The notes beneath the pieces were generated by a model. That model saw only the letters and a list, made by a program, of their open reading frames with translations, was not told the origin of the DNA and ran no database searches. This document shows positions 8,702-17,888 of a DNA stretch of 64,000 bases, one piece after another. This DNA comes from Marinobacter salinexigens (GTDB lineage Bacteria > Pseudomonadota > Gammaproteobacteria > Pseudomonadales > Oleiphilaceae). The position numbers were made by a program, and so were the translations under genes. Position 1 is the first letter of the stretch. Every line of letters begins with the position of its first letter. The DNA is taken from positions 27,946 through 91,945 of the forward strand of contig NZ_VTUU01000011.1 of NCBI RefSeq assembly GCF_008370345.1. Reading direction: 5' to 3'.

Positions 8702-11344
8702 ATGCGTACTAACCAGCCGAAGACCATTTACCTGAGCGAATATCGCGTACCGGCGTATCTGGTGGATACCGTCGATCTTAGGTTTGAGCTGTTCGAGGAC
8801 GGCGCACGGGTGCACAGTACCCTGTCTGTTCGCCGGAACCCGGAGTCTGAGGCGGGTGCTGTTCCTCTCGAACTGGATGGTGACAGCCTGAAACTCGAAT
8901 CGGTATCCCTTGATGGTGTTCCGCTGGCTCAAGGGCAGTTCGAGGATCAGGGTGACCGGTTGGTGGTTAGTCAGGTTCCTGAGTCATTCGAGCTGACGGT
9001 AGTGACCTGGATTGAACCCCAGAACAACACTCGCCTTGAAGGACTGTACAAGTCATCCGGGATGTTCTGTACCCAATGTGAAGCAGAAGGTTTCCGCTGC
9101 ATCACCTTCTTCCCGGATCGTCCCGACGTTATGTCTCGCTTCCGCACCCGCATTGAGGCGGATAGTAAGTCATACCCGGTTCTGCTCTCCAACGGTAATG
9201 ATGTTGAGCGCGGTGATTTGCCCGATGGGCGCCACTTTGTCACCTGGGAAGACCCCTTCCCGAAGCCGTGTTACCTGTTTGCACTGGTCGCCGGGGATCT
9301 GGTGGAAAAGCGTGACAGCTTTAAGACCTGTTCCGGCCGCGACATCGATCTGCGTATGTACGTTGAGCCGAGGAACGCCGAAAAGTGCGATCACGCGATG
9401 GACTCTCTCAAACGATCCATGCGTTGGGATGAAGAGGTCTACGGCCGTGAGTACGACCTGGATATCTTCATGATCGTCGCCGTTGATGACTTCAACATGG
9501 GGGCGATGGAAAACAAGGGACTGAACATCTTCAACTCGTCGTGTGTGCTTGCCAGTCAGGAAACGGCAACCGACCTGGCTTTTCAGCGTATTGAAGCCAT
9601 TGTTGCCCACGAGTATTTCCATAACTGGTCCGGTAACCGGGTAACCTGTCGGGACTGGTTTCAGTTGAGTCTCAAAGAAGGTTTCACGGTGTTCCGTGAT
9701 TCCTGCTTCTCGGCGGATACCGGCTCTCCAACCGTTAAGCGCATTGAGGATGTCACTCTGTTGCGCACAGCTCAGTTTGCGGAAGATGCGGGTCCGATGG
9801 CCCATCCCGTGCGTCCATCGTCGTACATGGAAATTTCAAACTTCTACACCCTGACCATTTATGAAAAGGGCGCAGAAGTGGTCCGGATGATTCATATCCT
9901 GTTGGGTCCGGAAATGTTCCGTAAAGGTAGCGACCTGTATTTCGAGCGTCACGATGGCCAGGCAGTGACGACTGATGATTTCTTGCAGGCTATGGAGGAT
10001 GCGTCTGGCCGCGATCTCAGTCAGTTCCGGCGCTGGTACGAGCAAGCGGGGACTCCGGTTCTGGAAGTCTCCGACGAGTTTGATGCAAATGCCTGCGTTT
10101 ATCGGCTGAGCATTCGCCAGCAGATTCCGGATACGCCGGGGCAGACGAACAAACAGCCGCAGCACATCCCATTTGCTCTGGGGTTGCTCGGAAACCGCGG
10201 CCAGGCGCTACCGCTCAGGCTTGTGGCAGGTGAAGTCGATGCGCCGGCTGAACGGGTGCTTGAATTGACTGAAACGGAACATACCTTTGAGTTCCACGGC
10301 ATTGACGAGCATCCGGTGCCGTCACTTTTGAGGGATTTCTCGGCACCGGTACGGGTGCGTTATCCATGGAGTCGGGAACAGCTGCTGTTTTTGATGAGCC
10401 ACGATCCCGATGGATTCAACCGCTGGGATGCAGGCCAGCGGCTGGCTGTTGATGTGATTCAGGAGTTGGTCGGCGCGTCGAAAGATGTAGCGGTCGATCC
10501 CCGTTTGGTAACGGCCTATGGCCATCTTGTGTCTGATGCGTCGCTGGATCAGGCGCTGGTGGCCAAGATGCTGCAGCTTCCGTCCGAGGCCTATCTGATC
10601 GAACTGGCGGATGCAGCAGATGCGCCGGCGATTCACGCTGCCCGAGAACGGGTTGTGAAGCATCTGGCAATTGCACTGAGGGATGAACTGGTGGCCTGCT
10701 ATCGCCGCAATGCAGAGAGCGAAGCCTATCAGGTCACTCCGGAGCAGATTGCCCGACGGAGTTTGCGGAATACCGCGTTGTCCTGGCTGCTGTTGATCAA
10801 TGATGAAGAAGGCCGGGAACTCGCTGTGCGCCAGTTCCGGGATGCCGATAACATGACTGACCGAATGGGTGCATTAAGAGCGCTGGTGAATTCAGATTAC
10901 GAGGACGAGCGTGATCGGGTTCTGTCTGAGTTCTATACGCGTTTCCAGGATGACCCGCAGGTTATTGAACAGTGGTTCTCAGTCCAGGCCGCCAGCGACC
11001 GGGCAGGAAGCCTGCCTCAGATTCGCGCGTTGTTGGAACACGAAGCGTTCGACTGGAAAAATCCGAACAAGGTACGTTCAGTGATCGGAGCGTTTGCGGG
11101 CCAGAACCTCGCCGAGTTTCACCGTGCTGACGGTTCGGGGTATGACTTCCTGGCGGAGCAGGTTTGCCGGCTTGATGACAGCAACCCGCAAATCGCGGCT
11201 CGCCTGGTGACTCCACTGACTCGCTGGAAGAAGTTTGCCCCGGCTTATGGCGAACGCATGAAGGCTGGTCTGGAGCTGATTCGGGATAAATCGGGCCTGT
11301 CCCGTGACGTCTACGAAGTGGTTCACAAGAGCCTGGCTGACTGA
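8702..11344 (+). CDS. pepN: Aminopeptidase N (M1 family)
   Basis: Cytoplasmic zinc aminopeptidase that removes N-terminal residues from peptides in the last steps of protein turnover. The 880-residue product is the normal size for PepN. It carries the GAMEN exopeptidase motif at 267-271 and the zinc site HEYFH at 303-307 with the distal ligand Glu326. The opening (PKTIYLSEYRVPAYLVDTVDL) is the usual PepN N-terminus, and the C-terminal half is the all-helical domain. ATG at 8702 follows GGAG at 8688-8691; an in-frame ATG at 8654 would add 16 unlike residues. It closes the nadK-to-pepN block. Confidence 0.97.
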   Translation: MRTNQPKTIYLSEYRVPAYLVDTVDLRFELFEDGARVHSTLSVRRNPESEAGAVPLELDGDSLKLESVSLDGVPLAQGQFEDQGDRLVVSQVPESFELTVVTWIEPQNNTRLEGLYKSSGMFCTQCEAEGFRCITFFPDRPDVMSRFRTRIEADSKSYPVLLSNGNDVERGDLPDGRHFVTWEDPFPKPCYLFALVAGDLVEKRDSFKTCSGRDIDLRMYVEPRNAEKCDHAMDSLKRSMRWDEEVYGREYDLDIFMIVAVDDFNMGAMENKGLNIFNSSCVLASQETATDLAFQRIEAIVAHEYFHNWSGNRVTCRDWFQLSLKEGFTVFRDSCFSADTGSPTVKRIEDVTLLRTAQFAEDAGPMAHPVRPSSYMEISNFYTLTIYEKGAEVVRMIHILLGPEMFRKGSDLYFERHDGQAVTTDDFLQAMEDASGRDLSQFRRWYEQAGTPVLEVSDEFDANACVYRLSIRQQIPDTPGQTNKQPQHIPFALGLLGNRGQALPLRLVAGEVDAPAERVLELTETEHTFEFHGIDEHPVPSLLRDFSAPVRVRYPWSREQLLFLMSHDPDGFNRWDAGQRLAVDVIQELVGASKDVAVDPRLVTAYGHLVSDASLDQALVAKMLQLPSEAYLIELADAADAPAIHAARERVVKHLAIALRDELVACYRRNAESEAYQVTPEQIARRSLRNTALSWLLLINDEEGRELAVRQFRDADNMTDRMGALRALVNSDYEDERDRVLSEFYTRFQDDPQVIEQWFSVQAASDRAGSLPQIRALLEHEAFDWKNPNKVRSVIGAFAGQNLAEFHRADGSGYDFLAEQVCRLDDSNPQIAARLVTPLTRWKKFAPAYGERMKAGLELIRDKSGLSRDVYEVVHKSLAD

Positions 11345-11359
11345 CGATGCCGGCCCCTT

Positions 11360-11393
11360 CCGGCTGTGGCGAGGCGACCTGAGTCACAGCCGG
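11360..11393. repeat. 9-bp inverted repeat downstream of pepN
   Basis: CCGGCTGTG (11360-11368) and CACAGCCGG (11385-11393) form a perfect stem with a 16-base loop. There is no T run after it, so it is either a transcript-end stabiliser or a weak terminator. Confidence 0.4.
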
Positions 11394-11520
11394 AGGCAAA
11401 ATCGCACTTTCGGTCGATAGACAATGTTGCCTGATCCGATAATCTGGGCGAAAGTCTGTGAATCCAAACAGACAATAAGAAAAGCCCCCAGAGGCTTCCA
11501 GACGGAATTAGGATTCAACA

Positions 11521-12909
11521 ATGAAATACAACAAAAACACGATTCTCGGTGGTTTGATGGCTCTGTCCATGGCTGCAATGCCTGCCTATGGGGCAGTCTC
11601 GTCCGCCGAAGCTGCCCGACTGGGAAATGATCTGACGCCGTTCGGCTCCCCAAAGGCAGGTAATGATTCGGGAACCATTCCAGCCTGGGATGGTGGGATC
11701 AGTGAGCCGCCTGCAGGCTACAAGGGTAGTGGTCAGCATCATCCGGACCCTTTCCCGGATGACGAAGTGCTCTATTCCATCAATGCTTCCAACATTGATC
11801 AGTACAAAGACCATCTGTCCGATGGCGTGATTGCAATGATGGAAACGTATCCAACGACGTTCCGTATCCCCGTCTACCAGTCCCGCCGGACACATGCGAT
11901 TCCGGGCTGGGTTGCCGATAACACCAAAAGAAATGCCACATCCGCTGAAGTCGTTGGTGATAGTGCAGGTATCAAAGGTGCCTACGGCGGTTACCCGTTC
12001 CCGATTCTGAGTGGCAATGCTGAGCAGAAAGCCTGGCAGGTCATCTGGAATCATCTGACCCGTTGGCGGGGCATATCCCTGACCCGGCGCGCCAGTGAAG
12101 TGGCTGTCCAGCCTGACGGGGAATATTCGCTGGTAACCTCCCAGCAGGAAGCATTCTTCAATTTTTATAATCCGGAGGGCGATGAAGGCAGTCTGGATAA
12201 CGTGATTTTCTACTACCTGTCCTTCACCCAGTCGCCTCCGCGCCTGGCCGGTGGCGCTATCCTGGTTCATGAAACCATGAACCAGATCATCAACCCCCGT
12301 AACGGATGGGGCTATAACGCCGGACAGCGCCGGGTGCGCAGGGCTCCGAACCTTGGGTACGATTCCCCGATCGCCGCTGCTGATAATCTGCGCACTGCCG
12401 ATGATACCGATATTTTCAACGGTGCGATGGATCGGTACAACTGGACCTATGAAGGCAAGCGCGAGATCTACATCCCGTACAACAACTACAGAATTGCCCA
12501 GCAGGGTTTGCCGTATTCCGAGATTCTGGGGATGTCGCACCTGAATCCTGATCTTATGCGCTGGGAATTGCATCGCGTTCACGTAGTTACTGCTACTCTC
12601 AAGGAAGGCGAGCGACATATATACGCCAAACGCCGTTTCTATGTTGACGAAGACAGTTGGAATACCGTGCTGCTGGATCAGTACGATGGTCGCGGCGCAC
12701 TTTGGCGGGTGAGCATGGGTATTCTGAAAAATTATTATGAACTGCCCGGTGTGTGGACCTCCCTGGAGGCCTTCCACGACCTGCAGGCTCGCCGATATCA
12801 CGTTCAGGGACTGGATACTGAAGAGCCGAATACACGAGTTTTCACGGATGATGTCCCGAACAAACGCTATTTCTCGCCGGCATCACTGCGTCGCAGAAGC
12901 GTGCGCTGA
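11521..12909 (+). CDS. DUF1329 family exported protein
   Basis: 462 residues with a clear signal peptide (MKYNKNTILGGLMALSMAA, cleavage near AYG-A at about 24). The mature part contains SAEAARLGNDLTPFGSPKAGN and the NRYNWTYEGKREIYIPYNNY-like core that identify the DUF1329 family (PF07044), with a predicted LolB-like lipid-binding fold. It leads a set with a YCF48-like protein and an MMPL/RND pump, a combination repeatedly seen in lipid- and steroid-using proteobacteria, usually with a DUF1302 protein that is missing here. Function is therefore inferred to be envelope lipid or hydrophobic substrate handling. ATG at 11521 follows AGGA at about 11510. Confidence 0.88.
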   Translation: MKYNKNTILGGLMALSMAAMPAYGAVSSAEAARLGNDLTPFGSPKAGNDSGTIPAWDGGISEPPAGYKGSGQHHPDPFPDDEVLYSINASNIDQYKDHLSDGVIAMMETYPTTFRIPVYQSRRTHAIPGWVADNTKRNATSAEVVGDSAGIKGAYGGYPFPILSGNAEQKAWQVIWNHLTRWRGISLTRRASEVAVQPDGEYSLVTSQQEAFFNFYNPEGDEGSLDNVIFYYLSFTQSPPRLAGGAILVHETMNQIINPRNGWGYNAGQRRVRRAPNLGYDSPIAAADNLRTADDTDIFNGAMDRYNWTYEGKREIYIPYNNYRIAQQGLPYSEILGMSHLNPDLMRWELHRVHVVTATLKEGERHIYAKRRFYVDEDSWNTVLLDQYDGRGALWRVSMGILKNYYELPGVWTSLEAFHDLQARRYHVQGLDTEEPNTRVFTDDVPNKRYFSPASLRRRSVR

Positions 12910-13046
12910 GGCTTTCGGTCCGAGATGTTCCCGAGCCATAGGGAGATGGCGTATAACGTTCCGGTGCCTGGTGGGCGCCGGTTATCTACAGCAAGAGCCG
13001 GATATACCGGTCAGAGACACAGTAAAACAACCAATAGGCAATCCGA

Positions 13047-14192
13047 ATGGCTACAAGCTTGATGTGTAAAACCCTTGGTGCTGCATGCCTGGGGCTTTCC
13101 ATGGCCTGTGCGTCCTCCATTGCATTTGCGATTGAGGACGTAATTGATACCCCCTCTCGTCCCACAGAACTCGCTCCGCAGAATCTTCTGACCGATGTTG
13201 TCATGGCAGGTGACCGCTTTGTTGCTGTCGGTGAGCGGGGCCACATAATTTACTCTGATGATCAGGGGCAGAGCTGGACTCAAGCTGAAGTGCCGGTGTC
13301 GGTAACGCTGACGGGGTTGGACTTCAGTACACCGGATCATGGCTGGGCGGTTGGCCATAGCGGTGTTGTGCTGCACTCGGAAGATGCCGGCGCAACCTGG
13401 GAGATACAGATGACCGGTGTCCACGCTGCCGAGCTTGCCATTGCCAGCCAGGAAGACGCGATTGCTGAAATGGAACAGCGGGTGGAAGAAGCGCCAGAAG
13501 ACGAAAAAGGCGACCTTGAGTGGGCGCTTGATGACATGTATTTCTCTCTCGAGAACATGCAGGCCGACCTTGATATCGGTCCCGTAAACCCGTTCCTTGA
13601 TGTCTGGTTCGGAGATGATAATGGGGGTTTTGTCCTTGGAGCCTATGGCACGATCTTCCATACAAAAGACGGCGGGGAAAGCTGGCAGGACTGGTCGCCG
13701 AGACTGGATAACCCGCAGAAATTCCACTTGAATGCGATTGCCCAGGTGGCAGGTGGTGCAATGGTCATTGTCGGTGAGGCTGGCCAGATTCATGTGTCTG
13801 TAGACGGTGGTGATACCTGGCAGCGTCGTGAAAGCCCTTACCCCGGGTCTCTGTTCGGCGTCATCGGTACAGGCAGGGTTAATGAAATGCTGGCCTTTGG
13901 TCTGAGGGGCACTCTCATGTTTTCGTCTGATCTCGGTAAGTCATGGTCAATGATCAGTACGGGTTCCACCTCGACGCTCAACGGAGGTGAGGCCGAGGAT
14001 TCCCGCATCGTTCTGGTTGGCAACGGTGGAACTGTGCTGGTGAGCGGTAATGGCGGCGAGACGTTCCGGGAGTATGTGCGCCCGGACCGCCAGGGGCTGA
14101 TGAGCGTAGTGCCTGCAAGTGGCACCGATTTGCTCGTGGTGGGTGAAGGCGGCGCGACCCTCACCGATGCCCAAGGCAAGAACCTTCAATAA
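13047..14192 (+). CDS. YCF48-like beta-propeller exported protein
   Basis: 381 residues with a signal peptide (MATSLMCKTLGAACLGLS..., cleavage near AFA-I at about 29). The mature protein holds at least six Asp-box/BNR repeats: YSDDQGQSW, HSEDAGATW, HTKDGGESW, VSVDGGDTW, FSSDLGKSW and SGNGGETF, indicating a beta-propeller of the YCF48/HCF136 type. A charged helical insertion (about residues 133-180, rich in Glu and Asp) interrupts the propeller after the second repeat. The plant homologue assists photosystem assembly; in this non-photosynthetic setting a scaffold role for the neighbouring MMPL transporter is the likelier inference. Lies 48 bases upstream of that gene. Confidence 0.85.
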   Translation: MATSLMCKTLGAACLGLSMACASSIAFAIEDVIDTPSRPTELAPQNLLTDVVMAGDRFVAVGERGHIIYSDDQGQSWTQAEVPVSVTLTGLDFSTPDHGWAVGHSGVVLHSEDAGATWEIQMTGVHAAELAIASQEDAIAEMEQRVEEAPEDEKGDLEWALDDMYFSLENMQADLDIGPVNPFLDVWFGDDNGGFVLGAYGTIFHTKDGGESWQDWSPRLDNPQKFHLNAIAQVAGGAMVIVGEAGQIHVSVDGGDTWQRRESPYPGSLFGVIGTGRVNEMLAFGLRGTLMFSSDLGKSWSMISTGSTSTLNGGEAEDSRIVLVGNGGTVLVSGNGGETFREYVRPDRQGLMSVVPASGTDLLVVGEGGATLTDAQGKNLQ

Positions 14193-14239
14193 CGCCCTGA
14201 TGCGGCAATAACAGAACAGAAAGATAGAGGGGCTTTTGA

Positions 14240-16630
14240 ATGTCCAACCCGATGCACGACAAGGGCGAACATTACCTGACAACACCGAAGGCAGAGCCAT
14301 TTCTGGAACGCCTGATTTTCAATAATCGGGCGATTATCCTGCTCGGATTCCTGGTGCTGACACTTTTCCTTGGATACAACGCGATCAAGATCCAGCCGGA
14401 TGCGAGCTTTGAGCGGATGATTCCGCTGGAGCACCCGTACGTTATCAACATGCTGGAACACCGGGACGATTTGCAGAACCTTGGGAACTTTGTACGTATC
14501 GCTGTCGAGGTCAAGAACGGCGATATTTTTACCAAGGAATACATGGAGACCCTCAAGCAGATCACCGACGAGGTATTCTACTTGAACGGTGTTGACCGAT
14601 CCGGTCTGAAGTCCATGTGGACATCCAACGTTCGATGGGTAGAAGTGACCGAACAGGGCTTCCAGGGCGGTACCGTTATTCCTGATAACTATGATGGTTC
14701 CGCGACGAGTCTCGAGCAGTTGCGTCAGAACGCGCTGCGCTCAAACGAAGTCGGCCGTCTGATTGCTGATAACTTCAAGTCCACAATCGTTTACGCACCA
14801 TTGTATGAGAAGAACCCGGAAACAGGCCAGCCGCTGGATTACGGCGATTTCTCCCGCCAGCTCGAAGAAAAGATCCGTCAGAAGTATGGCGCTACCAACG
14901 ACAATATCGAAATCCACATTGTTGGTTTTGCCAAGAAGGTAGGTGACCTGATTGAGGGGATTGGATCCATTGCCTGGTTCGCCGGTATCACCATCCTGCT
15001 CACCACCTTGCTACTGTTCTGGTACTCGCGCTCTATCTCCGGCACGCTGGTTCCTGTGTTTACGTCGATTGTTGCCGTGTTCTGGCAGTTGGGTACGTTG
15101 CGCCTGCTTGGCTATGGTCTTGATCCTTATTCTGTGTTGGTACCGTTCCTGGTGTTTGCAATCGGGATCAGTCACGGCGTCCAGATCGTAAATGCGATGG
15201 CTGTGGAAGCGGCCAAAGGATTCGATTCCATTACGGCAGCTCGCCTGGCTTTCCGCGCACTCTACATCCCAGGCATGCTCGCGTTGATTTCGGATGCGTT
15301 CGGCTTCCTGACACTGTTCTTTATCGAGATTGACGTCATCCGGGATCTCGCCGTTGCGGCGGGTATCGGTGTCGCGTTCGTTATTGTGACCAACCTGGTA
15401 CTGCACGTCTTGATTATGTCCTATGTGGGCATTTCCAAAGGCGGTATCCGCCATGTCCAGAATCGTGGAGAGAAGCAGGACAGAAAATGGCGTGTGTTGT
15501 CCTATTGCTCGCATCCTGGTGTGGCGCCGATTTCTCTGCTGATCGCAGTGATTGGTCTTGGTGTTGGGATCTACTTCAAACAGGACCTGAAAGTAGGGGA
15601 CCTGGACCGTGGCGCTCCGGAGTTACGGGCTGACTCTCGCTACAATAAGGACAACGCCTTCATCATTGATAACTACTCCACCAGTGCGGACGTTCTGGTG
15701 GTTATGGTCAAAACGCCGGAAGAACAGTGCACCCAGTACAGCGTGCTGCGGGCCATGGATGCGCTGCAATGGGAGCTGCAGAACACCCCGGGTGTCCAGT
15801 CTTCCGCTTCGCTGTCTGATGTTTCCAAGATTGTGACCAAAGCGCTGAACGAAGGTAACTGGAAGTGGTTCGAGATTTCCCGTAACCAGACCATCATCAA
15901 CGCTTCAATCCGAAGTGCCCCGTCCGGGCTTATCAATACCGACTGCAGCCTGACGCCGGTGCTGGTGTTCCTGGAGGACCATAAGGCAGAAACTCTGAAG
16001 ACTGTGGTCGCCGAGGTCGAGGCATTTGCTGCAGAGAACAGCAATGAAAATCACACGTTCCTGCTGGCGGCTGGTAACGCGGGTGTGGAAGCTGCCACCA
16101 ACGAGGTTATCTCCAAAGCCAAGGATATGATGTTGATCTTTGTCTACGGTGTGGTGAGTTTGCTGTGCTTCCTGACCTTCCGATCCATTCGGGCCGTGCT
16201 GTGTATTGTGATCCCGCTGGGTCTGACTTCTGTGCTGTGTGAGGCCATAATGTCGGTCTCCGGAATCGGTATCAAGGTTGCAACCCTGCCGGTTATTGCG
16301 CTGGGTGTGGGTATTGGTGTGGATTATGGTATCTATATCTACAGCAAACTGGAGAAGTACTTGTTGGAGGGCAAGACCCTGCAGGAGGCCTACTTCCAGA
16401 CACTGCGCTCAACGGGTAAGGCGGTCGTGTTCACGGGCGTAACGCTGGGTCTCGGTGTTGTGACCTGGATTTTCTCCCCGATCAAGTTCCAGGCGGACAT
16501 GGGCTTCCTGCTGTTCTTCATGTTCCTCTGGAACATGGTGGGAGCTATCTGGTTGCTGCCGGCGCTGGCCCGATTCCTGCTGCGTCCCGAAAAGATGCTC
16601 GCCAAGGCACGCGCTGCGAACAAGTCATGA
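14240..16630 (+). CDS. MMPL/RND superfamily transporter
   Basis: 796 residues in the inner membrane with the duplicated RND plan: TM1 at about 30-50, a large periplasmic loop to about 230, a cluster of helices at 240-400, a second entry helix near 425, a second periplasmic loop, and helices at 630-785. The intramembrane motif VGIGVDYGIYIYSK in the second half and FAIGISHGVQIVNAM in the first half are the paired TM4/TM10-type motifs of the HpnN/MMPL branch, with the acidic residue retained only in the second. Substrates of relatives are lipids or hopanoids. ATG at 14240 follows GAGGGG. It ends the operon before a strong terminator. Confidence 0.9.
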   Translation: MSNPMHDKGEHYLTTPKAEPFLERLIFNNRAIILLGFLVLTLFLGYNAIKIQPDASFERMIPLEHPYVINMLEHRDDLQNLGNFVRIAVEVKNGDIFTKEYMETLKQITDEVFYLNGVDRSGLKSMWTSNVRWVEVTEQGFQGGTVIPDNYDGSATSLEQLRQNALRSNEVGRLIADNFKSTIVYAPLYEKNPETGQPLDYGDFSRQLEEKIRQKYGATNDNIEIHIVGFAKKVGDLIEGIGSIAWFAGITILLTTLLLFWYSRSISGTLVPVFTSIVAVFWQLGTLRLLGYGLDPYSVLVPFLVFAIGISHGVQIVNAMAVEAAKGFDSITAARLAFRALYIPGMLALISDAFGFLTLFFIEIDVIRDLAVAAGIGVAFVIVTNLVLHVLIMSYVGISKGGIRHVQNRGEKQDRKWRVLSYCSHPGVAPISLLIAVIGLGVGIYFKQDLKVGDLDRGAPELRADSRYNKDNAFIIDNYSTSADVLVVMVKTPEEQCTQYSVLRAMDALQWELQNTPGVQSSASLSDVSKIVTKALNEGNWKWFEISRNQTIINASIRSAPSGLINTDCSLTPVLVFLEDHKAETLKTVVAEVEAFAAENSNENHTFLLAAGNAGVEAATNEVISKAKDMMLIFVYGVVSLLCFLTFRSIRAVLCIVIPLGLTSVLCEAIMSVSGIGIKVATLPVIALGVGIGVDYGIYIYSKLEKYLLEGKTLQEAYFQTLRSTGKAVVFTGVTLGLGVVTWIFSPIKFQADMGFLLFFMFLWNMVGAIWLLPALARFLLRPEKMLAKARAANKS

Positions 16631-16650
16631 AAATCTGACAAGCCCTAGAA

Positions 16651-16677
16651 AAAAGCCCGCATCTGCGGGCTTTTTTT
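16651..16677. terminator. Rho-independent terminator after the MMPL gene
   Basis: GCCCGC (16655-16660), ATCT loop, GCGGGC (16665-16670), then seven T; an A-run precedes it. Confidence 0.9.
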
Positions 16678-16819
16678 GTTGTTGGTTCAAATGTTTAGGT
16701 CGCGAAAAGCTACTTTATTTATAGCAAGAAGTGGTCTATGTTCTAAGTCGGACGCAACGTTTGTCCGCGTACAACACGGGCTAACTCACTATAACTAATG
16801 GAAAGAAAGGAACGCTCAC

Positions 16820-17803
16820 ATGACACTGAAACTCAAGGTATCCGCTCTTGCGGTTGCAGCTGCCGTTACTCTGGGAGCAGCTTCCACGACTGTATCGGCT
16901 CAGGAACAGCGCTTTGTGACTATAGGTACAGGTGGCGTGACAGGCGTGTACTATCCGGCAGGTGGTGCGATCTGTCGCCTGGTCAACATGGATCGGAAAG
17001 AGCACGGTATCCGATGCTCTGTTGAGAGTACCGGTGGCTCTGTCTATAACCTGAACGCCATTCGTCAGGGAGAGCTGGACCTCGCTGTGGCCCAGTCTGA
17101 CTGGCAGTACCATGCGTACAATGGTACCAGTCAGTTCAAGGACGGCGGCCCGGACAAGAAACTGCGTGCAGTGTTCTCCCTGCACCCGGAGCCGTTCACC
17201 GTTGTCGCCAGCAAAGGTTCCGGTATCAAAACCTTTGAAGACCTGGAAGGCAAACGAGTATCTGTGGGTAACCCGGGCTCCGGTCAGCGGGCGACTGCGG
17301 AAGTCCTGATGAACGAAATGGGCTGGGGAATGGACAAGTTCTCCCTGGCAGCCGAGCTGAAAGCGGCCGAACAGTCCCAGGCTCTCTGTGATGGCAACAT
17401 TGATGCATTCTTCTATACCGTGGGTCACCCATCTGGTTCCATCAAGGAAGCAACGACTTCTTGTGACAGTGTATTGGTTAACGTCGACAACGCTGCGACC
17501 AAAGCTCTGATCGAAAAGAACCCGTACTACCGGAAAGCAGTGATCCCGGGTGGTATGTATCGTGGTAGCGACGAAGACACCACGACCTTTGGTGTGGCGG
17601 CAACGTTCGTCTCATCGACCGACGTACCGAACGATGTGGTTTATGAAGTCGTGAAGGCGGTTTTCGAGAATTTCGATAGCTTCAAACGCCTGCATCCTGC
17701 CTTTGCCAACCTGAAAAAAGAGGAAATGGTAAGCGATGCCCTGAGTGCGCCTCTGCACCCGGGTGCTGCCAAGTACTACAAGGAAGCAGGTCTGATCGAT
17801 TGA
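16820..17803 (+). CDS. TAXI-family TRAP transporter substrate-binding protein
   Basis: 327 residues, periplasmic. The signal peptide ([20 protein letters not shown], cleavage near VSA-Q at about 28) is followed at once by the TAXI hallmark [21 protein letters not shown]. Further family blocks are [17 protein letters not shown] and [19 protein letters not shown] proteins deliver carboxylates or amino acids such as glutamate to a fused TRAP permease; the substrate cannot be read here. ATG at 16820 follows AAGGAA. The permease gene follows after 85 bases that contain a stable hairpin. Confidence 0.93.
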   Translation: MTLKLKVSALAVAAAVTLGAASTTVSAQEQRFVTIGTGGVTGVYYPAGGAICRLVNMDRKEHGIRCSVESTGGSVYNLNAIRQGELDLAVAQSDWQYHAYNGTSQFKDGGPDKKLRAVFSLHPEPFTVVASKGSGIKTFEDLEGKRVSVGNPGSGQRATAEVLMNEMGWGMDKFSLAAELKAAEQSQALCDGNIDAFFYTVGHPSGSIKEATTSCDSVLVNVDNAATKALIEKNPYYRKAVIPGGMYRGSDEDTTTFGVAATFVSSTDVPNDVVYEVVKAVFENFDSFKRLHPAFANLKKEEMVSDALSAPLHPGAAKYYKEAGLID

Positions 17804-17826
17804 TCGGATTCAGCGATGAAACGGGT

Positions 17827-17846
17827 CGCAGGCAAATATGCCTGCG
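17827..17846 (+). promoter_or_regulatory. Intercistronic hairpin between TAXI binding protein and permease
   Basis: CGCAGGCA - AATA - TGCCTGCG, a perfect 8-bp stem with a 4-base loop and no T run. Such hairpins commonly stabilise the upstream part of the message, giving more binding protein than permease. Confidence 0.5.
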
Positions 17847-17888
17847 GCCTTTCATGACTCTCCCGTTTTCCTCTGACAGGATCAAGCT

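Noticed and set aside
11515..12801. 428-codon minus-strand frame opposite the DUF1329 gene
   Set aside because: The plus-strand gene has a signal peptide and family motifs; the opposite frame has neither.
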